64,000 nucleotides of DNA from positions 930,001 through 994,000 of the forward strand of contig NZ_CP014234.1 in the NCBI RefSeq assembly GCF_001553955.1. Reading direction: 5' to 3'. The notes under the pieces were generated by a model that had not been told where the DNA came from, ran no database searches, and saw nothing but the letters and a program-made list of their open reading frames with translations. The translations under genes were made by a program, and so were the position numbers. Numbering within the stretch: the first letter of the stretch is position 1; each line of letters starts with the position of its first letter. This DNA comes from Moraxella osloensis (GTDB lineage: Bacteria > Pseudomonadota > Gammaproteobacteria > Pseudomonadales > Moraxellaceae). Positions 38,510-47,485 of the stretch are shown one piece after another.

Positions 38510-39805
38510 TTATTTTACACGGTAACGGGCTGAACGCGCGTGGGCATCCAAATTCTCTTCCACCGCCAGTATATCGGCGGTTTTTGCCAGCATTTGGCTA
38601 CCTTGCTCGCTACAATAAATAATCGAAGATTTCTTTTGAAAATCATACACGCCAAGCGGTGAACTAAAGCGTGCGGTACCTGACGTTGGCAACACGTGAT
38701 TAGGGCCAGCGCAATAATCGCCAATCGCTTCAGGGGTATAGCGACCCATAAAGATAGCGCCCGCATGGCGGACATCTTTGAGCATCGCTTCTGGGTCATC
38801 TACCGATAACTCCAAATGCTCAGGCGCAATGCGGTTAATCACCTCAATACCTTCTGCGCGGTCTTTCACCAAAATCAGCGCGCCACGGTTGGCAATCGCC
38901 GCTTTAGCGATGTCAGCTTTTGGCAAATCTACTAAGGCTTTTTCTATTTCCTGCGCAACTTTTTTAAGTAACGGCTCAGATGGGGTGACAAAAATCGCTT
39001 GCGCGACAGTATCATGCTCAGCTTGCGACAATAAATCCATGGCTAACCAGTCGGCTTTATCATTTGCCACACCTTCGGCATATACCAGTACTTCCGAGGG
39101 GCCTGCAATCATGTCAATGCCCACTTGCCCAAACACGGCGCGTTTGGCGGCTGCCACGTATTTGTTGCCAGGTCCTGTGATTTTATCAACTTGCGGGATG
39201 GTGTTAGTACCGTAAGCCAACGCTGCCACCGCTTGCGCGCCCCCAATGGTAAAGACTTTATCCACACCCGCCAAATAAGCGGCCGCCAATACCAAGGGAT
39301 TTAGTTCACCATGAGGGGCAGGCACCACCATGATAATTTGCCCGACCCCTGCCACTTTTGCGGGTAACGCATTCATTAAGACACTCGATGGATAACTTGC
39401 CAGCCCACCTGGCACATAAATACCCACTTTATCGAGTGGCGTAACTTGTTGTCCAAGCGTATTGCCTAGCGCATCTTGATACGTCCAGCTTTCTTGCCGT
39501 TGGCGCTCGTGAAAAGATGTGACGCGCTGTGCCGCCAGTTCAAGCGCTTGCTTGATTGTAGGATTTAACCCATCAAATGCTTGTTTGAGCTTTTCTTGTG
39601 AAATCTCTAGCTCAGCAAAGGTTTTGGCAGGATGGTTGTCAAATTGTTGGGTCAGCTTTAACACCACCTCATCCCCACCCTGACGCACTTGCGCAATAAT
39701 ATCATCGACCGTAGCCAGTAGCGCTGGATCATTTACCGTTTCAAAAGCAAGCAGCTCTGTCAATTCCTGCTCAAAACTGGCTTGTTGGCTATTTAACAAT
39801 CGCAT
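38510..39805 (-). CDS. hisD: histidinol dehydrogenase
   Basis: Last two steps of histidine synthesis (L-histidinol to L-histidine, two NAD+). Signatures: GIYVPGGLASYPSSVLMNALPA, IGGAQAVAALAYGT, ITGPGNKYVAAAKRAVFG, MIAGPSEVLVYA and the zinc/catalytic AEHDTVAQAI, then GAIFMGRYTPEAIGDYCAGPNHVLPT. 431 residues, usual length. Upstream lie hisG and murA on the same strand, but a terminator at 39986-40015 separates them, so hisD likely has its own promoter. Confidence 0.96.
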   Translation of the reverse strand: MRLLNSQQASFEQELTELLAFETVNDPALLATVDDIIAQVRQGGDEVVLKLTQQFDNHPAKTFAELEISQEKLKQAFDGLNPTIKQALELAAQRVTSFHERQRQESWTYQDALGNTLGQQVTPLDKVGIYVPGGLASYPSSVLMNALPAKVAGVGQIIMVVPAPHGELNPLVLAAAYLAGVDKVFTIGGAQAVAALAYGTNTIPQVDKITGPGNKYVAAAKRAVFGQVGIDMIAGPSEVLVYAEGVANDKADWLAMDLLSQAEHDTVAQAIFVTPSEPLLKKVAQEIEKALVDLPKADIAKAAIANRGALILVKDRAEGIEVINRIAPEHLELSVDDPEAMLKDVRHAGAIFMGRYTPEAIGDYCAGPNHVLPTSGTARFSSPLGVYDFQKKSSIIYCSEQGSQMLAKTADILAVEENLDAHARSARYRVK

Positions 39806-39960
39806 GGTATTCCCCTAACAATAAAAAATGACTAACCCATAGCATAACAAATTTTTTCATGGATGAAAGCGGATTTTTAGCCTGCACAGCTTTGCCAACT
39901 CATCCAAATCGGCGCATCAAAATCAGCTAAACCGAGCAAACCCGTCACCACTTTTAGTTT

Positions 39961-39990
39961 TCGCCCAGTTAAAATTCGCCCAGTTAAAAA
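39961..39990. repeat. 15-bp tandem duplication upstream of hisD
   Basis: TCGCCCAGTTAAAAT directly followed by TCGCCCAGTTAAAAA (14 of 15 identical), abutting the terminator. Confidence 0.85.
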
Positions 39991-40015
39991 AAGACGTCTT
40001 AATAACGTCTTTTTT
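39986..40015 (-). terminator. terminator after the hisG/YtfP-like unit
   Basis: AAAAAAAGACGT / ACGTCTTTTTT(T), 11-12 bp stem with a 7-nt loop, about 60 bp beyond the stop of the gene at 40078. Confidence 0.85.
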
Positions 40016-40077
40016 AATTTTCAATGTCTTGATTTTCCATGTTTTCATCTTTCATGTTTTAATCGGCATAGCCAGCT

Positions 40078-40425
40078 TCAATAATGCTGTAGATTGTCGA
40101 GTGCATACACAAAGGTTTGGATTTTCGCACCATTGTCAAGCGTGGCGGTTACTTCAATGCGCTGATAGGCTTCACCTTCAAACTCATCTAGCCGCGCCCA
40201 ATGATTGGGTAAATCATCCGACGAAAACACCAAGCCCGCTATCATGTCGCCTTGTTCATCTGGGATGACTGCAGGAAATCCGAGCGCCGAGCCCCAGCCG
40301 CCATCTGGCATCAAATGCCCATGAATAGTCGCAGCTTGCCAACTGCCGTTGTTGATGGGTGTCATAATACTGTGGTTGTCGCGATTGGGCGCTAGTGTGC
40401 CATACACAAAAAGATGCTGCATCAT
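40078..40425 (-). CDS. gamma-glutamylcyclotransferase-fold protein (YtfP/AIG2-like)
   Basis: Small cytosolic protein, 116 residues from the ATG at 40425. The fold's substrate loop is LFVYGTLAPN at the N-terminus; PAVIPDEQGDMIAGLVF, the probable catalytic acid in RLDEFEGEAYQR and the closing FVYAL follow. The family may release 5-oxoproline from gamma-glutamyl or related peptides, but many YtfP members have no proven activity. The frame extends upstream into hisG, but the family N-terminus begins exactly at 40425. It sits 16 bp after hisG, an unusual insertion into the hisG-hisD neighbourhood. Confidence 0.8.
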   Translation of the reverse strand: MMQHLFVYGTLAPNRDNHSIMTPINNGSWQAATIHGHLMPDGGWGSALGFPAVIPDEQGDMIAGLVFSSDDLPNHWARLDEFEGEAYQRIEVTATLDNGAKIQTFVYALDNLQHY

Positions 40426-40441
40426 GGTAATTTTTGAACCG

Positions 40442-41104
40442 TTACTGGGAATTATCAGCGATGCTTTGCTTGAAGCTTTCAATGATGGGCTCAAGCAGGG
40501 CAAATTTACGCTTATAACTGACCTGATTGACAATCAAACGCGAAGAGACTTGGCAAATCTCTTGGCGCGGCTCTAGACCATTGGCTTTTAAGGTATTACC
40601 GGTATCGACCACATCCACAATCAAATCACCCAAGCCTACCAATGGCGCAAGTTCCATGGAACCATAGAGTTTAATCACATCCACTTGTTCACCGCGACTG
40701 GCAAAAAACGCGCGCGTCACATTGACATATTTGGTGGCAATTCGAAGACGACGACTGGGTAATTGTAGCCCCACTTTACCTGCCGTCATCAAACGGCATT
40801 TGGCAATTTGTAGGTCAAGCAATTCATATAAATTGCTTGAGCCATGCTCCATCAGCACATCTTTACCCGCTACACCAAAATCTGCCGCCCCATGTTCCAC
40901 ATAGGTTGGCACGTCACTGGCGCGTAAAATCAAAATCCGCACGTCAGCATGCGTGGTCGGGAAAATAAGTTTACGTGATTCTTCGGGGTCTTCAAGTAGT
41001 TCGATACCTGCCTTTTTTAGCAAGGGTAAGGTATCTTTTAAGATTCGCCCTTTAGATAACGCTAAGGTAAGACCATTATAATTGGCATCATTTGCTTGTG
41101 TCAT
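40442..41104 (-). CDS. hisG: ATP phosphoribosyltransferase, short form
   Basis: Commits ATP and PRPP to histidine synthesis. Short HisG (220 residues; no C-terminal regulatory domain), which works with the paralogue-derived HisZ, not present in this window. Motifs: [35 protein letters not shown] and the PRPP loop [17 protein letters not shown]. It lies 13 bp after murA on the same strand. Confidence 0.95.
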   Translation of the reverse strand: MTQANDANYNGLTLALSKGRILKDTLPLLKKAGIELLEDPEESRKLIFPTTHADVRILILRASDVPTYVEHGAADFGVAGKDVLMEHGSSNLYELLDLQIAKCRLMTAGKVGLQLPSRRLRIATKYVNVTRAFFASRGEQVDVIKLYGSMELAPLVGLGDLIVDVVDTGNTLKANGLEPRQEICQVSSRLIVNQVSYKRKFALLEPIIESFKQSIADNSQ

Positions 41105-41117
41105 TGTCTTATACCTG

Positions 41118-42398
41118 TTATTCGCCTTTTACCCGCTCAATGGTGACGCCCAAGCCGCGCAGTTTATCTTCCACATACTCATAACCACGGTCAATGTGGT
41201 AAATGCGCTCGATACAGGTCTCGCCTTGGGCTGCCACCGCTGCCATTACCAGCGACATAGACGCGCGTAAATCGGTTGCAATGACAGGCGCGGCATTGAG
41301 TTTATCGACGCCTTGAACAACAGCGGTATGACCATCGACTTTGATATTGGCGCCCATACGTTGCAGCTCAGGGACATGCATGTAGCGATTTTCAAAAATA
41401 TTTTCAATAATAGTACTGGTGCCTTCTGCAATACAGCAAACTGTCATGAGCTGGGCTTGCATATCGGTTGGGAAAGCAGGGTGTGGTAATGTACGGATAT
41501 CAACGGCTTTTGGACGACCTGCCATTTTGACATTAATCCAGTCGCTGCCAACCGTGACTTGGGCGCCCATTTCTTCAAATTTTTTAAGCACAGATTGCAT
41601 CAAGCTTGCTTCGGTTTTTTTGGCAGTCACTTCGCCGCCTGTCATCATGGCAAGCGCAAGATATGAGCCTGTTTCAATACGGTCTGGTACTACTGAATAC
41701 TCACAGCCATTTAATTTGTCAACGCCTTCAATGGTCATATAAGCGGTGCCAATGCCTTCAATTTTTGCGCCCATTTTGACAAGCATATTAGCCAAATCAA
41801 CCACTTCTGGTTCACGCGCACAGTTTTCTAGGTGCGTAGTTCCTTCCGCCAATGCCGCTGCCATGATGGTATTTTCGGTACCGCCAACCGTGACCATATC
41901 AAAGGTAAAATGACAACCTTTTAGCCGACTGCGTTTACCATCTTTGTCCAAAGGTGCTTTGGCTTTGACATAGCCATTTTCAACAGTGATGGTTGCTCCC
42001 ATCGCTTCCAAGGCTTTTAGATGTTGGTCGACAGGGCGTGAGCCAATTGCGCAGCCACCGGGTAGCGACACTTCAGCCTGCCCAAAGCGCGCAAGCAAAG
42101 GCCCCAATACCAAAATCGATGCACGCATGGTTTTGACCAGCTCATACGGGGCATAGTAGCTATTGATGGTACTGGTATCGCAAGTTACCGTATCGCCGTT
42201 CTTTTCGATGGTGATACCCGTGCCCGCAATCAATTTGACCAAGGTATTGACGTCTTTGAGTGTCGGTACATTGTGCAGGGTGACTGGGGTTTCTGCCAAA
42301 ATCATTGCCGCAAGCAAGGGCAATGCCGCATTTTTCGCGCCAGAGATGGCCACTTCCCCTTTAACTTGGGTGCCACCCGTGATTAAAAATTTATCCAT
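41118..42398 (-). CDS. murA: UDP-N-acetylglucosamine 1-carboxyvinyltransferase
   Basis: First committed step of peptidoglycan synthesis. N-terminus [24 protein letters not shown]-like (KFLITGG then [16 protein letters not shown]); the PEP-binding Cys loop is [38 protein letters not shown] and [16 protein letters not shown] follow. 426 residues, usual size. The active-site Cys in place of Asp predicts fosfomycin can react with it. 20 bp after ibaG. Confidence 0.96.
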   Translation of the reverse strand: MDKFLITGGTQVKGEVAISGAKNAALPLLAAMILAETPVTLHNVPTLKDVNTLVKLIAGTGITIEKNGDTVTCDTSTINSYYAPYELVKTMRASILVLGPLLARFGQAEVSLPGGCAIGSRPVDQHLKALEAMGATITVENGYVKAKAPLDKDGKRSRLKGCHFTFDMVTVGGTENTIMAAALAEGTTHLENCAREPEVVDLANMLVKMGAKIEGIGTAYMTIEGVDKLNGCEYSVVPDRIETGSYLALAMMTGGEVTAKKTEASLMQSVLKKFEEMGAQVTVGSDWINVKMAGRPKAVDIRTLPHPAFPTDMQAQLMTVCCIAEGTSTIIENIFENRYMHVPELQRMGANIKVDGHTAVVQGVDKLNAAPVIATDLRASMSLVMAAVAAQGETCIERIYHIDRGYEYVEDKLRGLGVTIERVKGE

Positions 42399-42418
42399 GT
42401 GTTTCTCCTAAAAATGGC

Positions 42419-42676
42419 TTATTGCGCAGCTTGTTTGGCTTGCATCTCATGCCACTGGGCATAGGTCAACGCTTGGATATTGAGTGCATGGATTTCACCT
42501 GACGCAAATTTATCAGACACCAACCCCAATACGGCTTGTTGACGCGCGACAGCACGTTTACCCTCAAAGCTGTCATCCACCACGCGCACATCAAATTTGT
42601 TGCCTTGATTGGCGGCTTCGATTTTGCCACTCGGAAAATGGGGTTGTAGTAAAGTAATTAAATCTTGTGCGTTCAT
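42419..42676 (-). CDS. ibaG: BolA family protein IbaG
   Basis: BolA-like protein of 85 residues, expected to pair with a monothiol glutaredoxin in iron-sulfur metabolism and acid stress. The class II KH-like fold pattern is seen: IEAANQGNKFDVRVVDDSFEGKRAVARQQAVLGLV, then EIHALNIQALTYAQWHEM. Its place directly before murA matches the gammaproteobacterial ibaG-murA pair. Confidence 0.9.
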   Translation of the reverse strand: MNAQDLITLLQPHFPSGKIEAANQGNKFDVRVVDDSFEGKRAVARQQAVLGLVSDKFASGEIHALNIQALTYAQWHEMQAKQAAQ

Positions 42677-42704
42677 GGGAAATACCTAATAAAAGAGGGG
42701 TAAA

Positions 42705-42710
42705 ATTATA
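42705..42710 (-). promoter_or_regulatory. possible -10 element upstream of ibaG-murA-hisG
   Basis: Perfect TATAAT on the minus strand, about 29 bp before the ibaG ATG. No good -35 hexamer at standard spacing, so support is limited. Confidence 0.35.
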
Positions 42711-42768
42711 CTATTTTGCTGCGTAGCATAGCATAATTTTTGCTAAGTTTATACGTTATACAAAATGC

Positions 42769-43173
42769 TTAATTTACGCTAAAAGCGTCCTTAATCCATG
42801 TAGGCATGGGCATAACAGCCTGCCCTGCAACTTGAACGCCTTCATAACTTACCACATCAAAGCGAATATCAAAGTTATCAAATTGTGGATGCGCTTGTAA
42901 AAAAGCTGCGGTGGTTTTAATGATTTTGCGTTGTTTGGCGGGGGTGATACTGTCTAAACTTGTACCAAATTGGCTGGCTTTTCGTTGACGCACTTCGACA
43001 ATGACGAGGCAAGGGGTTTTTTGTGTCAGCTCAAGCATCACCAAATCAAGCTCGCCCAAGTTTTTGTAGTGCCAGTTTTTGGCAAAAAACGTTAAACCTT
43101 GCGCTTCAAGGTAGTGTTTGGCGAGGGTTTCATAATAGTCGCCTTGGCGCTGTTTTGGGGCGGTGAGTTTCAT
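42769..43173 (-). CDS. YraN family protein (UPF0102)
   Basis: Small protein (134 residues) with a nuclease-like fold. Family motifs: QGDYYETLAKHYLEAQGL, NWHYKNLGELDLVMLE and LVIVEVRQRKAS (the conserved GE.DL and EV.xR positions), then DSITPAKQRKIIKTTAAFL. Biological role unknown; in many bacteria its gene is next to rsmI, as is nearly the case here (rsmI starts 630 bp away, divergent). Confidence 0.9.
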   Translation of the reverse strand: MKLTAPKQRQGDYYETLAKHYLEAQGLTFFAKNWHYKNLGELDLVMLELTQKTPCLVIVEVRQRKASQFGTSLDSITPAKQRKIIKTTAAFLQAHPQFDNFDIRFDVVSYEGVQVAGQAVMPMPTWIKDAFSVN

Positions 43174-43180
43174 TGTTGGG

Positions 43181-43738
43181 TTATTTTACTGTTGCAAAGG
43201 CTTTTTCTAAAGCGGCACAAGTTGGGTATTTTTGCTGTAATTTTGCCAAATAATAGGCTTGGTTGTTGTCGATAAAGCCATCCAAAATCCCTGCGTAGTT
43301 TTGACCAATCCCACATCGTTGCTGTTGTCGATTCCAACTGACGGGTATCACCAACGGCTTTTGTAAAATCAGCTGGTTGTTTTGACAAGTCAGCTTTGCC
43401 ACACTATCAATGCGGTAATTATGCGGTTTACCCCCATCATAATAACTGGCTAATGCCACGACGATATCGTTGGATTTTAATGAGGTAATGGCAAAAACAC
43501 TTTCAAAACGCTGCGCCGATGGCAAAATAAGCCGTTGACGCCACGTGCGAAATACCCAGTGATAATCAGTGAATTTTAAGCCAAAACCTTGCTTTGCTTG
43601 GCTTTCACGTTGCAATTCACCGCCTTTTTCGATACTGGCAATTCGTCCGACCAACACATCTGCAGGTATCGGTGGCATACAAGCCTCTGCGGTTGTAATT
43701 AAACTTACACTTAAAATAGCAAAGCAAATTGTTTTCAT
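43181..43738 (-). CDS. hypothetical secreted protein
   Basis: Not recognised. Signal peptide in the first ~20 residues (KTICFAILSVSLITTAEA), mature protein starting near CMPPIPADVLVGRI; about 185 residues. It contains four or more Cys (CMPP, KLTCQNN, QQRCGIG, YPTCAAL), suggesting disulfides in the periplasm. The ATG at 43738 is chosen because AGGA lies 6 nt before it; an in-frame GTG is directly upstream. It ends 7 bp before yraN and is probably co-transcribed with it. Confidence 0.7.
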   Translation of the reverse strand: MKTICFAILSVSLITTAEACMPPIPADVLVGRIASIEKGGELQRESQAKQGFGLKFTDYHWVFRTWRQRLILPSAQRFESVFAITSLKSNDIVVALASYYDGGKPHNYRIDSVAKLTCQNNQLILQKPLVIPVSWNRQQQRCGIGQNYAGILDGFIDNNQAYYLAKLQQKYPTCAALEKAFATVK

Positions 43739-43804
43739 CACAAATCCTTTTTTCCGCAGAAAACCTTATAATACCACCAATATTTAGCAAAATTTGAGAA
43801 AATC

Positions 43805-44650
43805 ATGCAGCAAAACGGCACACTCTATATCGTCGCCACCCCGATTGGTAATTTATCCGATATCACCGCCCACGCCATCGACTGCCTAAAAAGCGTGGCT
43901 ATCATCGCCTGTGAGGACACCCGTACCTCGGGCAAACTGCTCAATCACTTTAACATACCCACCAAAACTTGGGCTTATCACGACCACAATGCCGAAGTAC
44001 AGACCCCTAAATTAATTGAGATATTACAGTCAGGTCAAAATATCGCCCTTATCAGTGATGCCGGCACCCCACTCATTAGCGACCCAGGTTTTCGCTTGGT
44101 CAAAGCTTGTCATGAATTTGGGATTAAAGTCTCGCCGGTTGTCGGCGCCAGTGCTGCCATAGCCGCCTTATCGGTGGCAGGATTACCTTCCGATAAGTTT
44201 TATTTTTATGGCTTTTTGCCTGCCAAAACCGCAGGACGCCAAAGCGAATTGACTAAAATCAAGGATTTAACCGCTACGCTGATTTTTTATGAAGCGCCCC
44301 ATCGTATTGTTGAGTGTATCGATGACATGATTACGGTGCTTGGCGACAATCGACAAGTGACGTTTTGCCGTGAGCTAACCAAAACGTTTGAAACCATTTA
44401 TCCATCGACTTTGGGCGAATTAAAAGCGTTTGTGGCAAGCGATGCCAATCAGCAAAAAGGGGAAATGGTACTGGTGGTCGCTGGGGCAAATGAATTACAG
44501 AATAATGATAATGAGCACGATGCGTTGCTAAAACGACTATTGCAAGATTTGTCGGTGAAAAAGGCCGCACAGCTCGCAAGCGATATCACAGGCGCAAAGA
44601 AAAATGCTTTGTATGACAGAGCTTTACAATTACAACGGATAGTAGAATAA
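43805..44650 (+). CDS. rsmI: 16S rRNA (cytidine1402-2'-O)-methyltransferase
   Basis: Tetrapyrrole-methylase-fold enzyme of the 30S decoding centre. Motifs: LYIVATPIGNLSDIT, IACEDTRTSGKLL, ISDAGTPLISDPGFRLV, VVGASAAIAALSVAGL and FYGFLPAK, plus LIFYEAPHRI. 281 residues (E. coli 286). Divergent from the unknown secreted protein and yraN. Confidence 0.95.
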   Translation: MQQNGTLYIVATPIGNLSDITAHAIDCLKSVAIIACEDTRTSGKLLNHFNIPTKTWAYHDHNAEVQTPKLIEILQSGQNIALISDAGTPLISDPGFRLVKACHEFGIKVSPVVGASAAIAALSVAGLPSDKFYFYGFLPAKTAGRQSELTKIKDLTATLIFYEAPHRIVECIDDMITVLGDNRQVTFCRELTKTFETIYPSTLGELKAFVASDANQQKGEMVLVVAGANELQNNDNEHDALLKRLLQDLSVKKAAQLASDITGAKKNALYDRALQLQRIVE

Positions 44651-44784
44651 ACGCTGATACTTTTCATCAGCGTTACCCCATCAAGCGATGAGAGATACTA
44701 GCCATCGCTAAAATCGCAACTACCACTAATCATTAGCACCAAACTAATTAGCGGCTGAAAGCTAAAACAACCTAAGACGCACTT

Positions 44785-44820
44785 TAGTTAATGCAAAAGA
44801 GTTATTTAATGCAAAAAAGC
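44785..44820. repeat. imperfect 18-bp tandem duplication after rsmI
   Basis: TAGTTAATGCAAAAGAGT followed by TATTTAATGCAAAAAAGC; a third TTAATGCAAA occurs at the coaBC end (about 44851). It overlaps the left arm of the terminator. Confidence 0.65.
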
Positions 44821-44844
44821 TGCGTGATTGTACCCAGCTTTTTT
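44813..44844. terminator. bidirectional terminator, rsmI / coaBC
   Basis: AAAAAAGCTG / CAGCTTTTTT, 10-bp stem with a 12-nt loop between convergent genes; T-runs on both strands. Confidence 0.8.
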
Positions 44845-44850
44845 GGGTGG

Positions 44851-46179
44851 TTAATGCAAATGCTCTCCAATTAAGGCAACCAATTGTTCCGCGATTTTAT
44901 CTTTACTGGCCTTTTCTAGTGTCACCCCTGCTGCTTTATCCCTAAAAAACACCGTCATGGCGTTATCATCACTGCCAAAACCGATATCGGTGCGGGATAC
45001 ATCATTACAAGCAATCATATCTAAGTTTTTGGCGTCAAGTTTGCCACGAGCATATTTTTCGATATCTTGGGTTTCTGCCGCAAATCCCACCACAAAAACC
45101 TCAGGGAATTCTTTGGCAATGGTCGCCAAAATATCAGGATTTTTCACCAAATCCAGTGCTATCTGATCTTGCGTTTTTTTAATCTTTTGCGGCACGACAT
45201 CACGCGTGCGATAATCAGCGACCGCAGCCGTGGCAATAAAAATATCGGTCGCTGTGCTGCTAGGTTCGACTTCCATATCATTGCCAAATTCATCATGGTC
45301 ATGATGGTGGTGATGGTCATGATGATGGTGGTCATGGTGGTCACGGTGGTGATCATGGTGATGGCATTCACATATATCGTCACTGGCGCATTGGCGAGCG
45401 GTCATTAGCATTTCTTCTGCCGATAACACATCGATACGATTGACCAGTAGTGGCGTTGGCATCGGTACTTTACCCCCAACGATTAAGGTTACCCTCGCGC
45501 CGGCATTGCGGCACGCTTTTGCCAGTGCAAAACCCATTTTACCTGTGGAATGATTGGATAGATAGCGCACAGGGTCTATGGCTTCAATCGTCGGACCTGC
45601 GGTGATTGTCACATTTTTACCCGCCAATACTTGTGGGGTGACTTGTCTTGCGATGAAATATTGCACATATTCAAGCAACTGCTCTGGCTCTGGCAATCTT
45701 CCCTCACCGATATCACCACAGGCTTGCTCACCACTGGCTGGATGGATGATTTCATAATCATAATCGGTTAATGTCTGCAAATTAAGTTTGACCGATGGAT
45801 GTTGCCACATTTGCTGATTCATAGCAGGTGCCAGCAAAATCGGTGCCGTGGTGGCAAGGCAGACGGTAGTGAGTAAATCATCCGCTATTCCCATGGCCAG
45901 TTTAGCAATCGTATTCGCGGTAGCAGGGGCGATAATCAGCAAATCCGCCCATTTTGCCAGTTCAATATGCCCCATTCCCAGTTCAGCGGTCTCATCCAAT
46001 AAGTCGATATGCACGGGGTTACCCGTTAAGGCTTGCAGCGTTAACGGTGTGATAAAAGCTTGTGCGCTTGCCGTCATAATAACACGGACGTCATAGCCAT
46101 TTTTAATCAATAGTCGGGCAAACGAGGCGGATTTGTAGGCAGCAATACCGCCTGTGATACCAAGAAGGATATTTTTCAT
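44851..46179 (-). CDS. coaBC: bifunctional phosphopantothenoylcysteine decarboxylase / phosphopantothenate-cysteine ligase, with His-rich insertion
   Basis: Two consecutive steps of coenzyme A synthesis. CoaC half (1-~185): LLGITGGIAAYKSA, the FMN/substrate motif PAMNQQMW and the catalytic HPASGEQACGDIGEGRLPEP. CoaB half: VTITAGPTIEAIDPVRYLSNHSTGKMG and, later, IATAAVADYRTRD. Between VLSAEEMLMTA and ATDIFIATAAVADY lies an insertion of about 40 residues not seen in the family, whose core (residues 273-295) has 17 His in 23 positions, preceded by CEC. 442 residues against 406 in E. coli. The insertion sits in a surface loop, so activity may be kept; metal binding is inferred. Confidence 0.95.
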   Translation of the reverse strand: MKNILLGITGGIAAYKSASFARLLIKNGYDVRVIMTASAQAFITPLTLQALTGNPVHIDLLDETAELGMGHIELAKWADLLIIAPATANTIAKLAMGIADDLLTTVCLATTAPILLAPAMNQQMWQHPSVKLNLQTLTDYDYEIIHPASGEQACGDIGEGRLPEPEQLLEYVQYFIARQVTPQVLAGKNVTITAGPTIEAIDPVRYLSNHSTGKMGFALAKACRNAGARVTLIVGGKVPMPTPLLVNRIDVLSAEEMLMTARQCASDDICECHHHDHHRDHHDHHHHDHHHHHDHDEFGNDMEVEPSSTATDIFIATAAVADYRTRDVVPQKIKKTQDQIALDLVKNPDILATIAKEFPEVFVVGFAAETQDIEKYARGKLDAKNLDMIACNDVSRTDIGFGSDDNAMTVFFRDKAAGVTLEKASKDKIAEQLVALIGEHLH

Positions 46180-46266
46180 AAGATAAAAGCACTAAAAAAT
46201 TTTGCCTATAGTAACAATTTTCTGCCATTTTAGGTATGATTAATCATCATTTATTAGGAAATGCCT

Positions 46267-46944
46267 ATGGCAATCAAAGACTGGCACCAAGACGAGCGCC
46301 CCAGAGAAAAGCTACTGCAAAAAGGCGCTGAGAGCCTATCAGATAGTGAGATTTTGGCAATATTCTTACGCACAGGTACCAAAGACCAATCCGCTATCGA
46401 ACTGGCTCGTGGCTTGATTGAAAAATTTGGCAGTCTCGCTCAGTTATTATCCGCGCCTAGTGAAGCAGTCATGGCGTGTCATGGTATCGGCATGGCAAAA
46501 TACGCGCAGATTTTGGCAAGCCTTGAGATGGGCAAACGCTACCTTGCCAGCCAAGTCAAACAAGCCCCTACCCTTAACGCTAGTCAGTTGGTCAAAGACT
46601 ATCTGACTACGCAGCTGCGACCGCTCAATCGCGAGGTGTTTGCAGTACTGTTTTTGACCAATCAACTTACCTTAATCCAGTATGAGGTATTATTCACAGG
46701 CGGTATTTCATCGTGCTCGGTGTGTGTACGGGAAGTGTTGCGCTGTGCGTTAAAATATGGGGCAAGTCAGCTTATTATCGCCCACAATCACCCAAGCACC
46801 TCTGCCACAGCGTCACAGGCAGATCTAGAGATTACCCGCAGTTTGGCAAGAGCGTGTCAGCTTGTCGATATGACTTTGATTGACCATATTATCGTGGGTC
46901 AAGATGGCACGCTTTCTTTACAAGAAACAGGCAAGATGCCTTAG
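46267..46944 (+). CDS. radC: RadC/JAB-domain protein
   Basis: RadC family (UPF0758): an N-terminal helix-hairpin-helix region (DERPREKLLQKGAESLSDSEILAIFLRTG; ACHGIGMAKY) and a C-terminal JAB metallopeptidase-like domain with the metal motif AHNHPSTSATAS plus a following Asp in SQADLEITR. Despite its name, a repair role is not established. Two ATG codons: 46261 has AGGAA touching it, whereas 46267 has it at 6-7 nt, and MAIKDWHQDERPREKL is the typical start. Confidence 0.92.
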   Translation: MAIKDWHQDERPREKLLQKGAESLSDSEILAIFLRTGTKDQSAIELARGLIEKFGSLAQLLSAPSEAVMACHGIGMAKYAQILASLEMGKRYLASQVKQAPTLNASQLVKDYLTTQLRPLNREVFAVLFLTNQLTLIQYEVLFTGGISSCSVCVREVLRCALKYGASQLIIAHNHPSTSATASQADLEITRSLARACQLVDMTLIDHIIVGQDGTLSLQETGKMP

Positions 46945-47060
46945 CGTTTGACGCGGTTTTTAACCATTATTACCACCCAAATCATCATCAATACTAGCAC
47001 ATCAAAACTCAGCTGCATCATTTTTCCAAAGGTAAATTGAGGATTTATCACTATAAACAA

Positions 47061-47095
47061 AAACCCCATAAGCGCGAACCTATGGGGTTTTTTTA
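47061..47095. terminator. terminator of the alpha operon (after rplQ)
   Basis: AAACCCCATA / TATGGGGTTT, perfect 10-bp stem, 10-nt loop, T-run on the plus strand and TTTG on the minus strand, 11 bp past the rplQ stop. Confidence 0.85.
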
Positions 47096-47105
47096 ATCAG
47101 TATGA

Positions 47106-47471
47106 TTAGTCACGGTCTACTAATTCAACGTATGCCATCGGCGCAGCATCGCCATCGCGATAACCACACTTGATGATACGCAGATAACCACCTGGACGCG
47201 CCTTGTAGCGTGGACCTAGTGTCGTGAATAATTTACCTACAGTCGCTTTATTACGTAAGCGGTTAAACGCTAGACGACGGTTAGCAACTGAATCTTCTTT
47301 TGCCAAAGTAATTAGCGGCTCTGCCACACGGCGAAGCTCTTTAGCTTTAGGAAGAGTAGTTTTGATGAGTTCATGTTCAAATAGTGAGTTGGTCATATTT
47401 TGGAACATGGCCTTACGATGGCTGCTGGTACGACCCAACTTAACTCCACTGTTACGATGTCGCATGGTCAA
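47106..47471 (-). CDS. rplQ: 50S ribosomal protein L17
   Basis: Large-subunit protein lining the peptide-tunnel exit region. N-terminus [20 protein letters not shown] is diagnostic; 121 residues, standard for the short bacterial form. The frame starts with an extra MT; ATG at 47471 or two codons later. Last gene of the rpsM-rpsK-rpsD-rpoA-rplQ unit. Confidence 0.97.
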   Translation of the reverse strand: MTMRHRNSGVKLGRTSSHRKAMFQNMTNSLFEHELIKTTLPKAKELRRVAEPLITLAKEDSVANRRLAFNRLRNKATVGKLFTTLGPRYKARPGGYLRIIKCGYRDGDAAPMAYVELVDRD

Positions 47472-47485
47472 ACTTCCTTTAAATT

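Noticed and set aside
38778-39215. 145-codon plus-strand frame inside hisD
   Set aside because: Antisense shadow of conserved hisD sequence.
45290-45370. Regular GGTCATGATGGTGG-type repeats suggestive of a CRISPR or minisatellite
   Set aside because: They are the His/Asp codons of coaBC in frame; there are no spacers and no cas genes.
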